A stretch of 57,746 nucleotides of DNA from Actinomycetota bacterium (lineage in GTDB: Bacteria > Actinomycetota > Thermoleophilia > Gaiellales > Gaiellaceae). The DNA is taken from the NCBI GenBank assembly GCA_005884575.1, contig VAWW01000012.1:1-57746 (forward strand). Direction: 5' to 3'. Every line of letters begins with the position of its first letter. Position 1 is the stretch's first letter. The translations under genes were made by a program, and so were the position numbers. The notes below the pieces were generated by a model. It ran no database searches, was not told the DNA's origin, and saw only the letters and a list, made by a program, of their open reading frames with translations. Below, piece by piece: positions 9,148 through 16,917 of this stretch.

Positions 9148-10311
9148 TCAGGCCATCGCGACCCCGAGCGGGCGGAGCGTGTGCTTCACCCGGATCGTGT
9201 CGCCGTGCGCGGCGAGGACTTCGGGCAGGCGCTTGTAGACCTCCGGCGCCTCGCCCGCTCCGCCGCCGACGAGGACGATTCCCCGCTGCCGGAGGCGGGC
9301 CTGGACCGCCGGCCAGTCGACGAGGCCCGGCCGCACCACCTCCCAGCGACCTTCCGTCGCCGCATCTTCCCGGCGGCCTGCGAGCGGCTCATCACACGAG
9401 CCGCCCCTGGACGGTCGAGAAGAGCGCCTGCTCGGTCTCGCTCGACTCGACGCCCTCGAGGATCACCGACTCGTCGCCCATCGAGCCGCCGACGAAGCCC
9501 TCCTGGCCGGGCCGCGCGGGCGTGCAGCCCTTCCGGATCACCCAGTACCTGCGGCCGAAGTGCTCCTCCCGGCACGCGAAGTTGTGATGGTTGTGCACCT
9601 CGTGCGTCGCCTCGGCGCCGAGGATCTCGAGCACCTTGTCGACGACGACGTCGCGGCCGGCGTACGCGTATTCGCCCGCCAGCTGCATCGCCGAGATGTA
9701 CGACCGCCCGAGCTCCGAGTCGGCCTCGAAGAGCACCGGCGGCGAATCCATCTCGCCTCGCGCGCCTTCGCGTCGAACGCGAGCCCCTGCGCGAGCGCGA
9801 GGAAGCCGGACGCCGTCCTGTGGCCGAAGCTGCGCGAGCCGAAATGCACGCCGACCCAGAGGCGGCCCTCCTCGTCCTCCATCAGGTTGACGTAGTGGTT
9901 GCCGGAGCCGACCGTGCCGAGCTGCTGCTCGGCGAGCTGCGCGAGCTTGCGCTGCGGCTCGAAGTCGGCCTTGCGAATAGCGTCGAGCACGGGATGATCG
10001 GTGCGCTCCTGCGCCGGCACGCCCATGCCGAACGAGATCCGGCAGACGATCTCGCGCATCACGGGCTCGACCTCGATTTCGGACGCTTGCAGATCCGTCC
10101 GCACGGGCTTGTTGCCGCACCCGATGTCGTAGCCGACGCCCGACGGCGAGACGTACCGCTCGTAGGCGACGCAGCCGCCGATCGGCTGGCTGTAGCCCGG
10201 GTGGTGGTCGGCGCAGAGGACGCCGAACTCCGCGTCGCCGGCCGCCATGCACCGCTTCAGCTGCTCGAGGCTCCGCTGATCGACGCCGCCGAACGTCTTG
10301 ATCCCACCCAC
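9148..10311 (-). pseudogene. rtcB: RtcB-type RNA ligase, broken by three frameshifts
   Basis: All parts of an RtcB protein are present in order but in three frames. GVLCADHHPGYSQPIGG, SGVGYDIGCGNK (metal-binding Cys/Asp region), GTVGSGNHYVNL and WVGVHFGSRSFGH are in the first frame. EMDSPPVLFEADSELG through NHHNFACREE and RKGCTPARPGQ are in the second. MSRSQAAGK, and then GLVDWPAVQARL to the C-terminal TLRPLGVAMA, are in the others. Breaks lie near 9757, 9400 and 9375. The first two are repaired by adding one G to a short G run. RtcB joins 2',3'-cyclic phosphate RNA ends with GTP. Three lesions suggest real decay or systematic indel errors. Confidence 0.85.
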
Positions 10312-10390
10312 GGACGTCTTCCCGTTCTCTCTCGGAAGAAAGCGGAGGCGGGCCGCCGCCGGGGGCCCACCTCCGCCGTTCCGCAGCGCG

Positions 10391-10886
10391 TTAGAAGTTC
10401 GAGAAGAGCAGGTCGGCGTTCGCGCTGCGCGCGTCGGTCACGATGCCCTTCGTCGTCAAGTTGTACAGCGCGTCCCGAACCTGCCCGTATCCGTTGCGGT
10501 CGGTCGTCGTCACGCCGATCGGCGTCGTCGTGTCGACTCCCGGCACCGCGGCGCTGGTCGATGCGGTCGATCCCCCACGTCGCGTTCGGCTCGGTCGTGT
10601 CGACCTGCACGGTCGAGTCGGGTTCGACGAAGTCGACGCGCGGATCGGCTGTGATGCTGTTCAGCGCGCCGGCCCGGAACGTCCGCGGCATAGCGCTTCG
10701 GGGCGTGCGTGTAGACGAAGCTGACGGTGAGCCCCAGTCGGCTCGCGTGCTCGCCCGCGACCGCGGCCGGATTCGCGTCGTCGTGCAGGACGACGATGTA
10801 GCCGGTCGATCCGGCGCTCCCTGCCGTCGCGGCGGGAATGAGCAGGATCGCGAGGAGTGCGACGACGGTAAAAAAAGGCGACGCAT
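10391..10886 (-). pseudogene. S8 serine protease remnant lacking the catalytic domain
   Basis: Pieces of a secreted subtilase are recognisable in different frames. There is a signal peptide (VVALLAILLIPAATAG), an inhibitor I9 propeptide (YIVVLHDDANPAAVAGEHA, ALNSITADPRVDFVEP) and the start of the mature enzyme (NATWGIDRIDQR). This is followed directly by the extreme C-terminus (QVRDALYNLTTKGIVTD... ending LLFSNF and TAA). The roughly 250-residue catalytic core between them is missing, and two further frameshifts occur, one at a 7-T run after codon 3. The ATG at 10886 still has a strong AGGAGG site 7 bases upstream. Confidence 0.75.
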
Positions 10887-11003
10887 GCAGTGGCCTCCTC
10901 GGTTCGGTGGCCGCAGGGTCGGTGATCGCCGCAGGAGCAGCCTGTTGCTACCCGGAAGTCGCCTTTTACTCTTTACAACTCGGTAATGCTGCCCTGATTG
11001 GCC

Positions 11004-11984
11004 CTACCAGCGGTGGTGCACCTGGGGCGCGATCCGCTCCCTGTACAGCCCGCCGATCGTGCGCAACGTCTCGTCCTCGAGCGGCGGAAGTGCTGCCGCG
11101 GCGGCGTTCGCACGCGCCTGCTCCGGCGACTTCGCGCCGGGAATGACGGTCGAGACGGCCTCGAAGCCGAGGATCCAGCGCAACGCGAGCTGCGCGAGCG
11201 TCGCACCCTCGGGAACGAGCCCCTTCAGCTCCTCGACCACTTCGACTCCTCGCTCGAAGTCGACGCCTGCGAAGGTCTCGCCCACGTCGAACTGCTCGCC
11301 GTTCCGGTTGAAGGAGCGGTGGTCGTCGGACGAAAAGCTCGAGTCGCGCGAGAACTTCCCCGTCAGGAGTCCCGACGCGAGCGGCACGCGGGCGATGACG
11401 CCGACGTCGCGCATCCGAGCCTGTTCGAAGAAGAGCTCCGCGGGGCGCTGCCGGAAGATGTTGAAGATGATCTGCACCGTTGCGACGTTCGGGTACTCGA
11501 TCGCCTTCAACGCCTCCTCGACCTTCGAGACGCTGACTCCGTAGGCGCGAACGAGCCCGTCGTCGACGAGCCGGTCGCAGGCGTCGAAGACGGCCGGCGT
11601 GTAGTACGTCTCCCACGGCGGGCAATGGAGCTGCACGAGATCGACGGTGTCGACGCCGAGGTTCTCGCGTGACCGCTCGAGCCAGCCGCGCAGGTTGTCG
11701 TAGGTGTACTGCGCGACGTCGAGCGGCGCACGCCGGCCGAACTTCGTGGCGACGAAGATGTCCTCGTCGCGTTCGCGCAGAAGCCTCGCGATCAGCCGTT
11801 CCGAACGACCGTCGCCGTAGACGTCCGCGGTGTCGAACAACGTGATCCCCGCGTCGACGGCGGCGTGCATCGCTGCGAGCGACTCGTCGTCGTCGGTCTG
11901 ACCCCAGCTCCCTCCGATCGCCCAGGCGCCGAACCCGACCTCGGAGACTATCTGGTCCGTCTTGCCGAGCCGTCTCGATCGCAT
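11004..11984 (-). CDS. aldo/keto reductase
   Basis: A 326-residue TIM-barrel AKR. LGFGAWAIGG-like VGFGAWAIGGSWG opens the barrel, and ITLFDTADVYGDGRSE supplies catalytic Asp and Tyr. IFVATKFGRR contains the catalytic Lys, and VDLVQLHCPP has the His. STVIPGAKSPEQARANA binds NADP(H). It reduces aldehydes or ketones; the substrate is unknown. Starts at 11984 and 12005 are both possible. I prefer 11984 (MRSRRLGKT), which has GATACT 11 bases upstream. It is divergent from a PhzF-family gene. Confidence 0.9.
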   Translation of the reverse strand: MRSRRLGKTDQIVSEVGFGAWAIGGSWGQTDDDESLAAMHAAVDAGITLFDTADVYGDGRSERLIARLLRERDEDIFVATKFGRRAPLDVAQYTYDNLRGWLERSRENLGVDTVDLVQLHCPPWETYYTPAVFDACDRLVDDGLVRAYGVSVSKVEEALKAIEYPNVATVQIIFNIFRQRPAELFFEQARMRDVGVIARVPLASGLLTGKFSRDSSFSSDDHRSFNRNGEQFDVGETFAGVDFERGVEVVEELKGLVPEGATLAQLALRWILGFEAVSTVIPGAKSPEQARANAAAAALPPLEDETLRTIGGLYRERIAPQVHHRW

Positions 11985-12026
11985 CGCCGTTGTCGAGTAT
12001 CTCATCGGCCCACTAACGTGGCTCGA

Positions 12027-12887
12027 GTGACCGTTCACCCGTTCTTCCTCCTCGACGTCTTCGCGGAGCAGCCACTCGAGGGCAACGGCCTCGCCGTCGT
12101 GCTCGACGCGGACGAGGTCGACGACGTCACGATGCTCGCGTTCGCGCGCGAGACGCGACTCGCCGAGACGACGTTCGTGCAGTCGTCGCCGATCGACGCC
12201 GACTATCGGAACCGCATCTGGACGGTGGTCGAGGAAGTCCCGTTCGCGGGTCATCCGACCCTCGGCACCGCGGTCGCGGTCGCGGCGAGCCGGGAGCTAG
12301 ACCGCAGCGCGTTCGTGCAGGAGACGCGGGCGGGACTGCAACGGGTCGCGGTCGAGCGCGACGACGCCGGGTGGCGAGCGTCGACGCTGACGGAACCGGC
12401 GCGCGAAGGCGAGACGGCCGACGTCGATCGAACGCTGGCTGCGGTTGGGCTGACGCGGGGGTCCGCCGCAGCCGATCTCGAGCCGCGATTCGTCTCCATC
12501 GGTCTGGAGACGCTCGTGGTGCCGCTGCGCTCCGCCGAAGACGTCGCGTCCGCCGAGCCGGACCCGGCGCTGATCGCCGCGTTGCCGCAGCCGAGCGGCA
12601 CGTTCAACCTCTACCTGTTCGCGCTCGCGGGGGACGGCCGCAACGTCCACGCCCGGTCGCTGCCGACCCATCCCGACGAGGCGGAGGATCCGGCCACCGG
12701 CTCCGCCGCCGCCGCGCTCTGCGCGTACCTCGCCGCGCGCGACCGGACGGATGAGATCGACATCGAGCAGGGCGTCGAGATCGGCCGCCTGAGCCGCCTC
12801 CACTGCCGCATCGAAGGAGACCGAGTCCGCCTCGCCGGACGCGTGCACGTCATCGTCCGCGGCGAGGTCTTCCTCCGGACCCACTAG
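12027..12887 (+). CDS. PhzF-family isomerase/epimerase
   Basis: A 286-residue protein with the two-domain PhzF (diaminopimelate-epimerase-like) fold. FFLLDVFAEQPLEGNGLAVV starts domain 1, the catalytic Glu is in LAETTFVQ, and the substrate-loop motifs are FAGHPTLGTAVAV and DPATGSAAAALCAYL. PhzF relatives isomerise small acids; the substrate is not predictable. The GTG at 12027 lies 7 bases after TAACGT (12014-12019); a GTG at 12018 is an alternative. The TAG stop overlaps the -10 box proposed for mutY. Confidence 0.88.
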   Translation: MTVHPFFLLDVFAEQPLEGNGLAVVLDADEVDDVTMLAFARETRLAETTFVQSSPIDADYRNRIWTVVEEVPFAGHPTLGTAVAVAASRELDRSAFVQETRAGLQRVAVERDDAGWRASTLTEPAREGETADVDRTLAAVGLTRGSAAADLEPRFVSIGLETLVVPLRSAEDVASAEPDPALIAALPQPSGTFNLYLFALAGDGRNVHARSLPTHPDEAEDPATGSAAAALCAYLAARDRTDEIDIEQGVEIGRLSRLHCRIEGDRVRLAGRVHVIVRGEVFLRTH

Positions 12888-12896
12888 GCTCGGCGC

Positions 12897-13613
12897 GTGG
12901 ACGAGCTGCTGCTGGCCTGGTTCCGGGCGAACGGCCGCGACCTGCCGTGGCGCCGGACGCGCGACCCGTACGCGATCCTCGTCAGCGAGGTGATGCTCCA
13001 GCAGACGCAGGTCGAGCGCGTCGTGCCGCGCTGGCACGCCTGGCTCGACCGCTGGCCCACGGTCGACTCGCTCGCCTCCGCGTCGCCGGCCGACGTGATC
13101 CGCGAGTGGCAGGGGCTCGGGTACAACCGGCGCGCGCTCAACCTCCACGGCGCGGCGACCCACGCGGCGGCGCATGGCTGGCCGGCCGATCTCACCGAGC
13201 TTCCCGGCGTCGGCCCCTACACCGCGGCCGCCGTGGCGAGCTTCGCGTTCGGACTCCCGGTGCTGCCGGTCGACACGAACGTCGCGCGTGTCCAGGAGCG
13301 GACCGGCCACGCGTTCGGGTCTGCCTGCGGCCAGGCGCTGATGGACCTCGGCGCGACGATCTGTCTCGCCCGCGTGCCTCGGTGCGGCAAGTGCCCCCTC
13401 GTCGGCGGCTGCCCGAGCCGCGGCCGCCGGTACGAGCCGTCGCGCAAGCAATCGCGATTCGAGGGATCGTTCCGGCAGCGGCGGGCGGCTGCGCTGCGCG
13501 CGGTGAGCGAGGCGGCGCGGCCCCTCGCCGAGCTCGACGCGGAGGCCGTGGCCGCACTCGAGCGGGACGGGCTCGTCTGCCTCGTCGACGGCCTTGTATC
13601 CCTCCCCGCGTAG
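12897..13613 (+). CDS. mutY: A/G-specific adenine DNA glycosylase, short form
   Basis: A 238-residue HhH-GPD glycosylase. SEVMLQQTQVERV contains the MutY catalytic Glu, LPGVGPYTAAAVASFAFG is the helix-hairpin-helix, and VDTNVARV contains the catalytic Asp. The iron-sulphur cluster motif C-x6-C-x2-C-x5-C is intact (CLARVPRCGKCPLVGGC). MutY removes adenine opposite 8-oxoguanine. Typical MutY has about 350 residues with a C-terminal NUDIX-like 8-oxoG-sensing domain; that domain is absent here. The GTG start lies 6 bases after TAGGCT (12885-12890), which includes the PhzF stop codon. Confidence 0.9.
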   Translation: MDELLLAWFRANGRDLPWRRTRDPYAILVSEVMLQQTQVERVVPRWHAWLDRWPTVDSLASASPADVIREWQGLGYNRRALNLHGAATHAAAHGWPADLTELPGVGPYTAAAVASFAFGLPVLPVDTNVARVQERTGHAFGSACGQALMDLGATICLARVPRCGKCPLVGGCPSRGRRYEPSRKQSRFEGSFRQRRAAALRAVSEAARPLAELDAEAVAALERDGLVCLVDGLVSLPA

Positions 13614-13623
13614 AATCAGCGGC

Positions 13624-14037
13624 ATGGTCGCCGATCTCGTCATGCAGCTGCTCCCGGTCTGGATCCTGCTGGGGCTGATCGTGCTGTTCCTCCTCTTCGC
13701 GCTGCTTGCGCGGGTGCAGAAGGGACGCTTCGTCCGGCCGATCGTCAAGCAGATCGTCCGCGTGCCGCTCTTCCGGCGGCTGATGACGAAGGCGTCGACC
13801 GCCGCGCTCGAGCGGCAGAACCCGGAGCTCGCCAGCGCGATCAAGAAGATGGAGCGGCTCGGCCCCGCGGTGCGCGACCCGCGCCGCGCGCAGGCGGCGC
13901 TGTCGAGCCTCTCGCCGCAGGAGCGCCGCGCGTACCTCGCCGCAGTCGACGAGGAGGGCGCGATCCCAGAGGCCATGAACCGCGAGCAGCGCCGCCGCCT
14001 CGAAAAGGCGAAGCGCGACGCTCAGCGCGGGCGTTAG
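13624..14037 (+). CDS. small single-pass membrane protein of unknown function
   Basis: A 137-residue protein with one N-terminal membrane segment (WILLGLIVLFLLFALLA, about residues 13-29) and a basic helical cytoplasmic tail. The tail ends in Arg/Lys-rich sequence (REQRRRLEKAKRDAQRGR). No family recognised. The ATG at 13624 lies 7 bases after TAGAAT (13611-13616), which begins with the mutY stop codon. It converges on the degenerate acetyltransferase gene. Codon use matches the neighbours, so it is probably a real gene. Confidence 0.7.
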   Translation: MVADLVMQLLPVWILLGLIVLFLLFALLARVQKGRFVRPIVKQIVRVPLFRRLMTKASTAALERQNPELASAIKKMERLGPAVRDPRRAQAALSSLSPQERRAYLAAVDEEGAIPEAMNREQRRRLEKAKRDAQRGR

Positions 14038-14490
14038 ACCGGGTGCCGACCGGCGTCAGCGGGTAGAGATGCTTGAGTGTCGGGCGAACGGGTGCGATCA
14101 GCCCGTCGAGACCGTGCTCGCGCGCGAGGCCGATCATCCCCTCCAGAACGATGCGGCTGATCCCGCGTCCCTGCGCGCCGGGCTGGATCATCACCTGGAG
14201 CGCGCACAGCGTCGTCGGCTTGGCGCCGCCGAAGCCGTTCTCGAGCGCCCAGTCGATGCCGCGCCTCTCCGTGTCCCGTCCCAACGAACCGGAATCGTGT
14301 TCGCGTGCGCAAGCGGCTCGTCGTCGTCCAGCAGGACGAGTTGGAAGTGCGCGAGCTCGGTGCGAAGCCGCGGGAAGTATTCGTTCGCTACCGGATCGTG
14401 ACTCATGAACTCCGGCCACACCGACCAGAGCCGGGCCCACGAGGGGTGCTCCCGCACGTGCGGCACGTCCGACAGCAGCTCGAGTCTCAC
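14038..14490 (-). pseudogene. GNAT-family acetyltransferase, frameshifted and truncated
   Basis: The N-terminal part (VRLELLSDVPHVREHPSWARL, written here in two pieces: VRLELLSDVP and VREHPSWARLW) and HANTIPVRWDG are in one frame. WALENGFGGAK, the acetyl-CoA loop IQPGAQGRGISRIVLE and VRPTLKHLYPLTPV are in another. The shift lies near 14265. The protein then stops far short of the usual C-terminal domain of this family, where the sequence meets the convergent gene at 14037. The GTG at 14490 overlaps the ispF stop (GTGA), so it was the last gene of the ispD-HAD-ispF operon. Confidence 0.65.
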
Positions 14491-14966
14491 CGTCGCAGCA
14501 ACGCGACGGCCTGCGCGGCGAGCCCCTCGCCGCGGCCGGTGAAGCCGAGCTGGTCGGTCGTCGTCGCGCGCACGGCGATCCGGCCGGTGTCGACGCCGAG
14601 CGCCTCTGAAAGCCGCTCGCGCATCTCGTCGCGGCGCGGGGCGATCCGCGGCTCCTGGCCGATCAGGATGCAGTCGGCGTTGACGAGCTGCCAGCCCGCT
14701 TCGACGACCTGCCCGTACGCCTCTGCGAGGAGCACCAACGAGTCGGCACCGGACAGCGACGCGTCGCCCGAGGGGAACAGCGAGCCGATATCGCCCATCC
14801 CCGCGGCGCCCAGGATCGCGTCGGTGAGCGCGTGCGCGATGACGTCGCCGTCCGAGTGCCCGGCGAGCCCGCGCGGATGGTCGAAGCGGATGCCTCCCAG
14901 CACGAGCGGCACGCCGTCCTCGAGGGCGTGCGCGTCGACACCCATGCCGACGCGGATCTCGGTCAC
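14487..14966 (-). CDS. ispF: 2-C-methyl-D-erythritol 2,4-cyclodiphosphate synthase
   Basis: A 159-residue protein of normal IspF length. The metal ligands are visible in GVDAHAL (Asp and His) and LAGHSDGDVIAHALTDA (second His). IGSLFPSGDASLSGADS, NADCILIGQEPRIAPR and ATTTDQLGFTGRGEGLAAQAV are the conserved later blocks. It forms the cyclic diphosphate of the MEP isoprenoid pathway as a trimer. The GTG start overlaps the HAD stop by 4 bases. The MEP enzyme IspD is two genes upstream, so this operon covers two steps of the pathway. Confidence 0.95.
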   Translation of the reverse strand: MTEIRVGMGVDAHALEDGVPLVLGGIRFDHPRGLAGHSDGDVIAHALTDAILGAAGMGDIGSLFPSGDASLSGADSLVLLAEAYGQVVEAGWQLVNADCILIGQEPRIAPRRDEMRERLSEALGVDTGRIAVRATTTDQLGFTGRGEGLAAQAVALLRR

Positions 14967-15535
14967 GGCAACGCCTCGGGGAGCTGGTCGAGCGACCGGA
15001 TCCTGATTGCCTCCGGCGGCGGCTCGTGCAGGTAGCCCCAGGGCCCGCGGCGCAGGTGGACCGCGACCATCCCGGCGGCGAGTGCGGGCACAACGTCGTT
15101 GTCGACCCGGTCGCCGACGTACGCGATCTCACCGGCCGGCCGGCCCGCCTTCTCCGCGACGCGCGCGAAGAATTCGGGGGACGGCTTCTCGACGCCCCAG
15201 CGCTCCGAGGACGCGGCGAAGTCGACGTGCGGCCGCACGAGCTCCTCGTGGACGACGCCCATGTTGCCGACGGCACCGACGACGAGCCGCCGCGCGCGCA
15301 ACTCGCGCAGACAGGGCACCGCGTCGGGATAGAGCTCATCGGACGTGAACGCGTCGTGCGGCGGCTCGACGCCGAGCCAGTCGAGGGCCCGCCGGTGCGG
15401 CTCCCCGCGCTCGATTGCGGCGCCGACCAGCGCCATCAGCGTGAAGCGCGGTACGCCGCAGAAATCGCCAACGTGCTCCCAGTTGCGGGTCTCGTCGACG
15501 AGCGTCTCGCCGACATCGAACACGATCGCCGTCAC
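14963..15535 (-). CDS. HAD-superfamily hydrolase
   Basis: A 190-residue HAD phosphatase. Motif I is IVFDVGETLVDE; here the second Asp of DxD is replaced by Glu (DVGET). LVVGAVGNMG is motif II, the lysine of motif III is in WGVEKPSPEFF, and YVGDRVDNDVVPA is motif IV. It has a helical cap of the C1 type. The substrate is unknown, though its place between ispD and ispF, with GTGA overlaps on both sides, suggests a related housekeeping or repair dephosphorylation. The DxE-type motif I is common in some HAD subfamilies. Confidence 0.88.
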   Translation of the reverse strand: MTAIVFDVGETLVDETRNWEHVGDFCGVPRFTLMALVGAAIERGEPHRRALDWLGVEPPHDAFTSDELYPDAVPCLRELRARRLVVGAVGNMGVVHEELVRPHVDFAASSERWGVEKPSPEFFARVAEKAGRPAGEIAYVGDRVDNDVVPALAAGMVAVHLRRGPWGYLHEPPPEAIRIRSLDQLPEALP

Positions 15536-16194
15536 AGCCACGACGACACGAGCTCGAGATCCGCGCGGTCGGTCACTTTCAGCAGCCGAGGGTCGCCGCG
15601 GACGACCTTGACGCGGCCGCCGCGCGCCTCCACGAGCCCCGCGCAATCGCTCGTGTCGCCGTCCGCGGCCAGCGCTTCGCGAAGCGACGCAGCCGGAAAC
15701 GCCTGCGGTGTCTGCACGGCCACGAGCTCGTCCCGCGAGATCGTCTCCACGACCGCATCGTCGCGGACGCGCTTGACGGTGTCCGCGATCCGCAGGCCCG
15801 GAACGATCCCGTCCCAGCCCTCGCCGATCGGCGCGAGCACGCGCTCGAGCACCTCCTCCGTGACGAGCGGCCTCGCCGCGTCGTGCACGAGGATGACGAG
15901 CGCGTCCTCCGGAATCTCGCCGACCGCCCGCCGCACCGACTCCGCACGTGTCTCGCCGCCGGTCACGACCTGGCGCACCTTGTCGGCCCCGATCTCCTCC
16001 GCCAGCAGGATCGCCGGCTCCTCCCAGTCGGGCGGCGCGGCCACGACGATCGCGTCGATCCACTCGGACGCGTCGAGACGGCGCATCGGCTCGGCGAGCA
16101 TCGGTAGCTCGCCGAGCCTGACGAACGCCTTCGGCTGGTCTGCGCCGAGCCTCTCGCCGCGGCCTGCGGCGACCAGCACGGCCCAGACGCTCAA
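15532..16194 (-). CDS. ispD: 2-C-methyl-D-erythritol 4-phosphate cytidylyltransferase
   Basis: A 220-residue nucleotidyltransferase. The CTP-binding loop is VLVAAGRGERLG with the following QPKAFV lysine, VTGGETRAESVRRAV binds nucleotide, VHDAARPLV holds the metal-binding Asp, and VQTPQAF is diagnostic of IspD. It makes CDP-methylerythritol in the MEP pathway. The start appears to be TTG at 16194, 3 bases after the carD stop, so carD, ispD, HAD, ispF and the acetyltransferase form one operon. Confidence 0.94.
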   Translation of the reverse strand: MSVWAVLVAAGRGERLGADQPKAFVRLGELPMLAEPMRRLDASEWIDAIVVAAPPDWEEPAILLAEEIGADKVRQVVTGGETRAESVRRAVGEIPEDALVILVHDAARPLVTEEVLERVLAPIGEGWDGIVPGLRIADTVKRVRDDAVVETISRDELVAVQTPQAFPAASLREALAADGDTSDCAGLVEARGGRVKVVRGDPRLLKVTDRADLELVSSWL

Positions 16195-16197
16195 GCG

Positions 16198-16761
16198 CTA
16201 GGCGGTTGCGCCTGCGACGGCCTTCTTCTTGGCCGTCGTCTTCTTCTTGCCGTTCGTGCCGACCCCGGCGAGGACTCCGTCGAGCCACTCGGCTGCCTCC
16301 TCCTCGTCCATGCCCTTCGCATAGCGCAGCTCGGACGCGAGGATCTTCTTCGCCTTCACGAACATCTGCTTCTCGCCCGTCGAGAGACCCTTCTCGTGGT
16401 CGCGAAGCGAGAGATTCCGGACGACCTCGGCCAACTCGAGAATGTCGCCCGTCTTCATCTTGTCTCGGTTGTGCTTGAAACGGCGGTTCCAGTTCTTGGG
16501 CATCTCGGTCGACCCGCCCGTCAGCGCCTTCAGCACGACCTCGACTTCCTTCTCGCCGATCACCCGGCGAAGGCCGACCTTGTCGGCGTTCTCGGTCGGG
16601 ACGTTCACGGTCATCTCGTTGTGGTCGATCTTGATCGTCAGGTACTCCCGCTTCTCGCCGAGCACCTCGCGCTGCTCCTTCTTGACGATCGAACCGGCCC
16701 CGTGGTGCGGGTACACCACCTTGTCGCCGACCTTGTACAAGGCCTCCCCTTTCTGGTCCAC
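16198..16761 (-). CDS. carD: CarD/CdnL-family RNA polymerase-binding regulator
   Basis: A 187-residue protein. The N-terminal Tudor-like RNAP-interacting domain is YKVGDKVVYPHHGAGSI through ENADKVGLR, and a helical DNA-binding domain follows (FKHNRDKMKTGDILELAEV, LASELRYAKGMDEEEA). CarD binds the beta subunit and stabilises open promoter complexes, particularly at rRNA genes. A lysine-rich tail (KKKTTAKKKA) is added. The GTG at 16761 is preferred over a TTG at 16743 that sits too close to AAAGGGGAGG. It has a terminator-like hairpin in its leader and heads the ispD operon. In Bacillus yacL (a PIN/TRAM protein) occupies this slot. Confidence 0.93.
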   Translation of the reverse strand: MDQKGEALYKVGDKVVYPHHGAGSIVKKEQREVLGEKREYLTIKIDHNEMTVNVPTENADKVGLRRVIGEKEVEVVLKALTGGSTEMPKNWNRRFKHNRDKMKTGDILELAEVVRNLSLRDHEKGLSTGEKQMFVKAKKILASELRYAKGMDEEEAAEWLDGVLAGVGTNGKKKTTAKKKAVAGATA

Positions 16762-16770
16762 AGTTAGTGC

Positions 16771-16801
16771 CAAGAAAGCCGGCGCTGTGGAGGGCGCCGG
16801 C
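16771..16801 (-). terminator. hairpin plus U-rich tract in the carD leader
   Basis: On the minus strand GCCGGCGC and GCGCCGGC form a perfect 8-bp stem around CCTCCACA and are followed by TTTCTTG. The hairpin ends only about 10 bases before the carD start. It could be a terminator for upstream transcription (disA) or an attenuator for carD. It shares GGCGCCCTCC with the greA leader hairpin. Confidence 0.6.
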
Positions 16802-16850
16802 GAAGTGGAAACCAGTCTACCACAAACGGGGCCCAAAAGCCCAGGTTTTC

Positions 16851-16885
16851 CAGGGATTTTCGGCTTTCGGACGAGAAAATCCCTG
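16851..16885. repeat. 11-bp perfect inverted repeat between disA and carD
   Basis: CAGGGATTTTC (16851-16861) and GAAAATCCCTG (16875-16885) are exact complements around a 13-base loop. No T tract follows on the minus strand, so it is a weak terminator for disA at best. It may be a binding site or a hairpin in the carD transcript. Confidence 0.6.
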
Positions 16886-16917
16886 CAAACAAGGCGGGCG
16901 AACCTACGTTTCCGACG

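Noticed and set aside
10887..11003. Possible riboswitch upstream of the S8 remnant
   Set aside because: The leader is AT-rich at one end and can fold, but I could not match it to a known riboswitch core, and the downstream gene is broken.
16743..16745. TTG as the carD start
   Set aside because: A strong AAAGGGGAGG is upstream, but only 2 bases separate it from the TTG, which is too close for initiation; the GTG at 16761 was kept.
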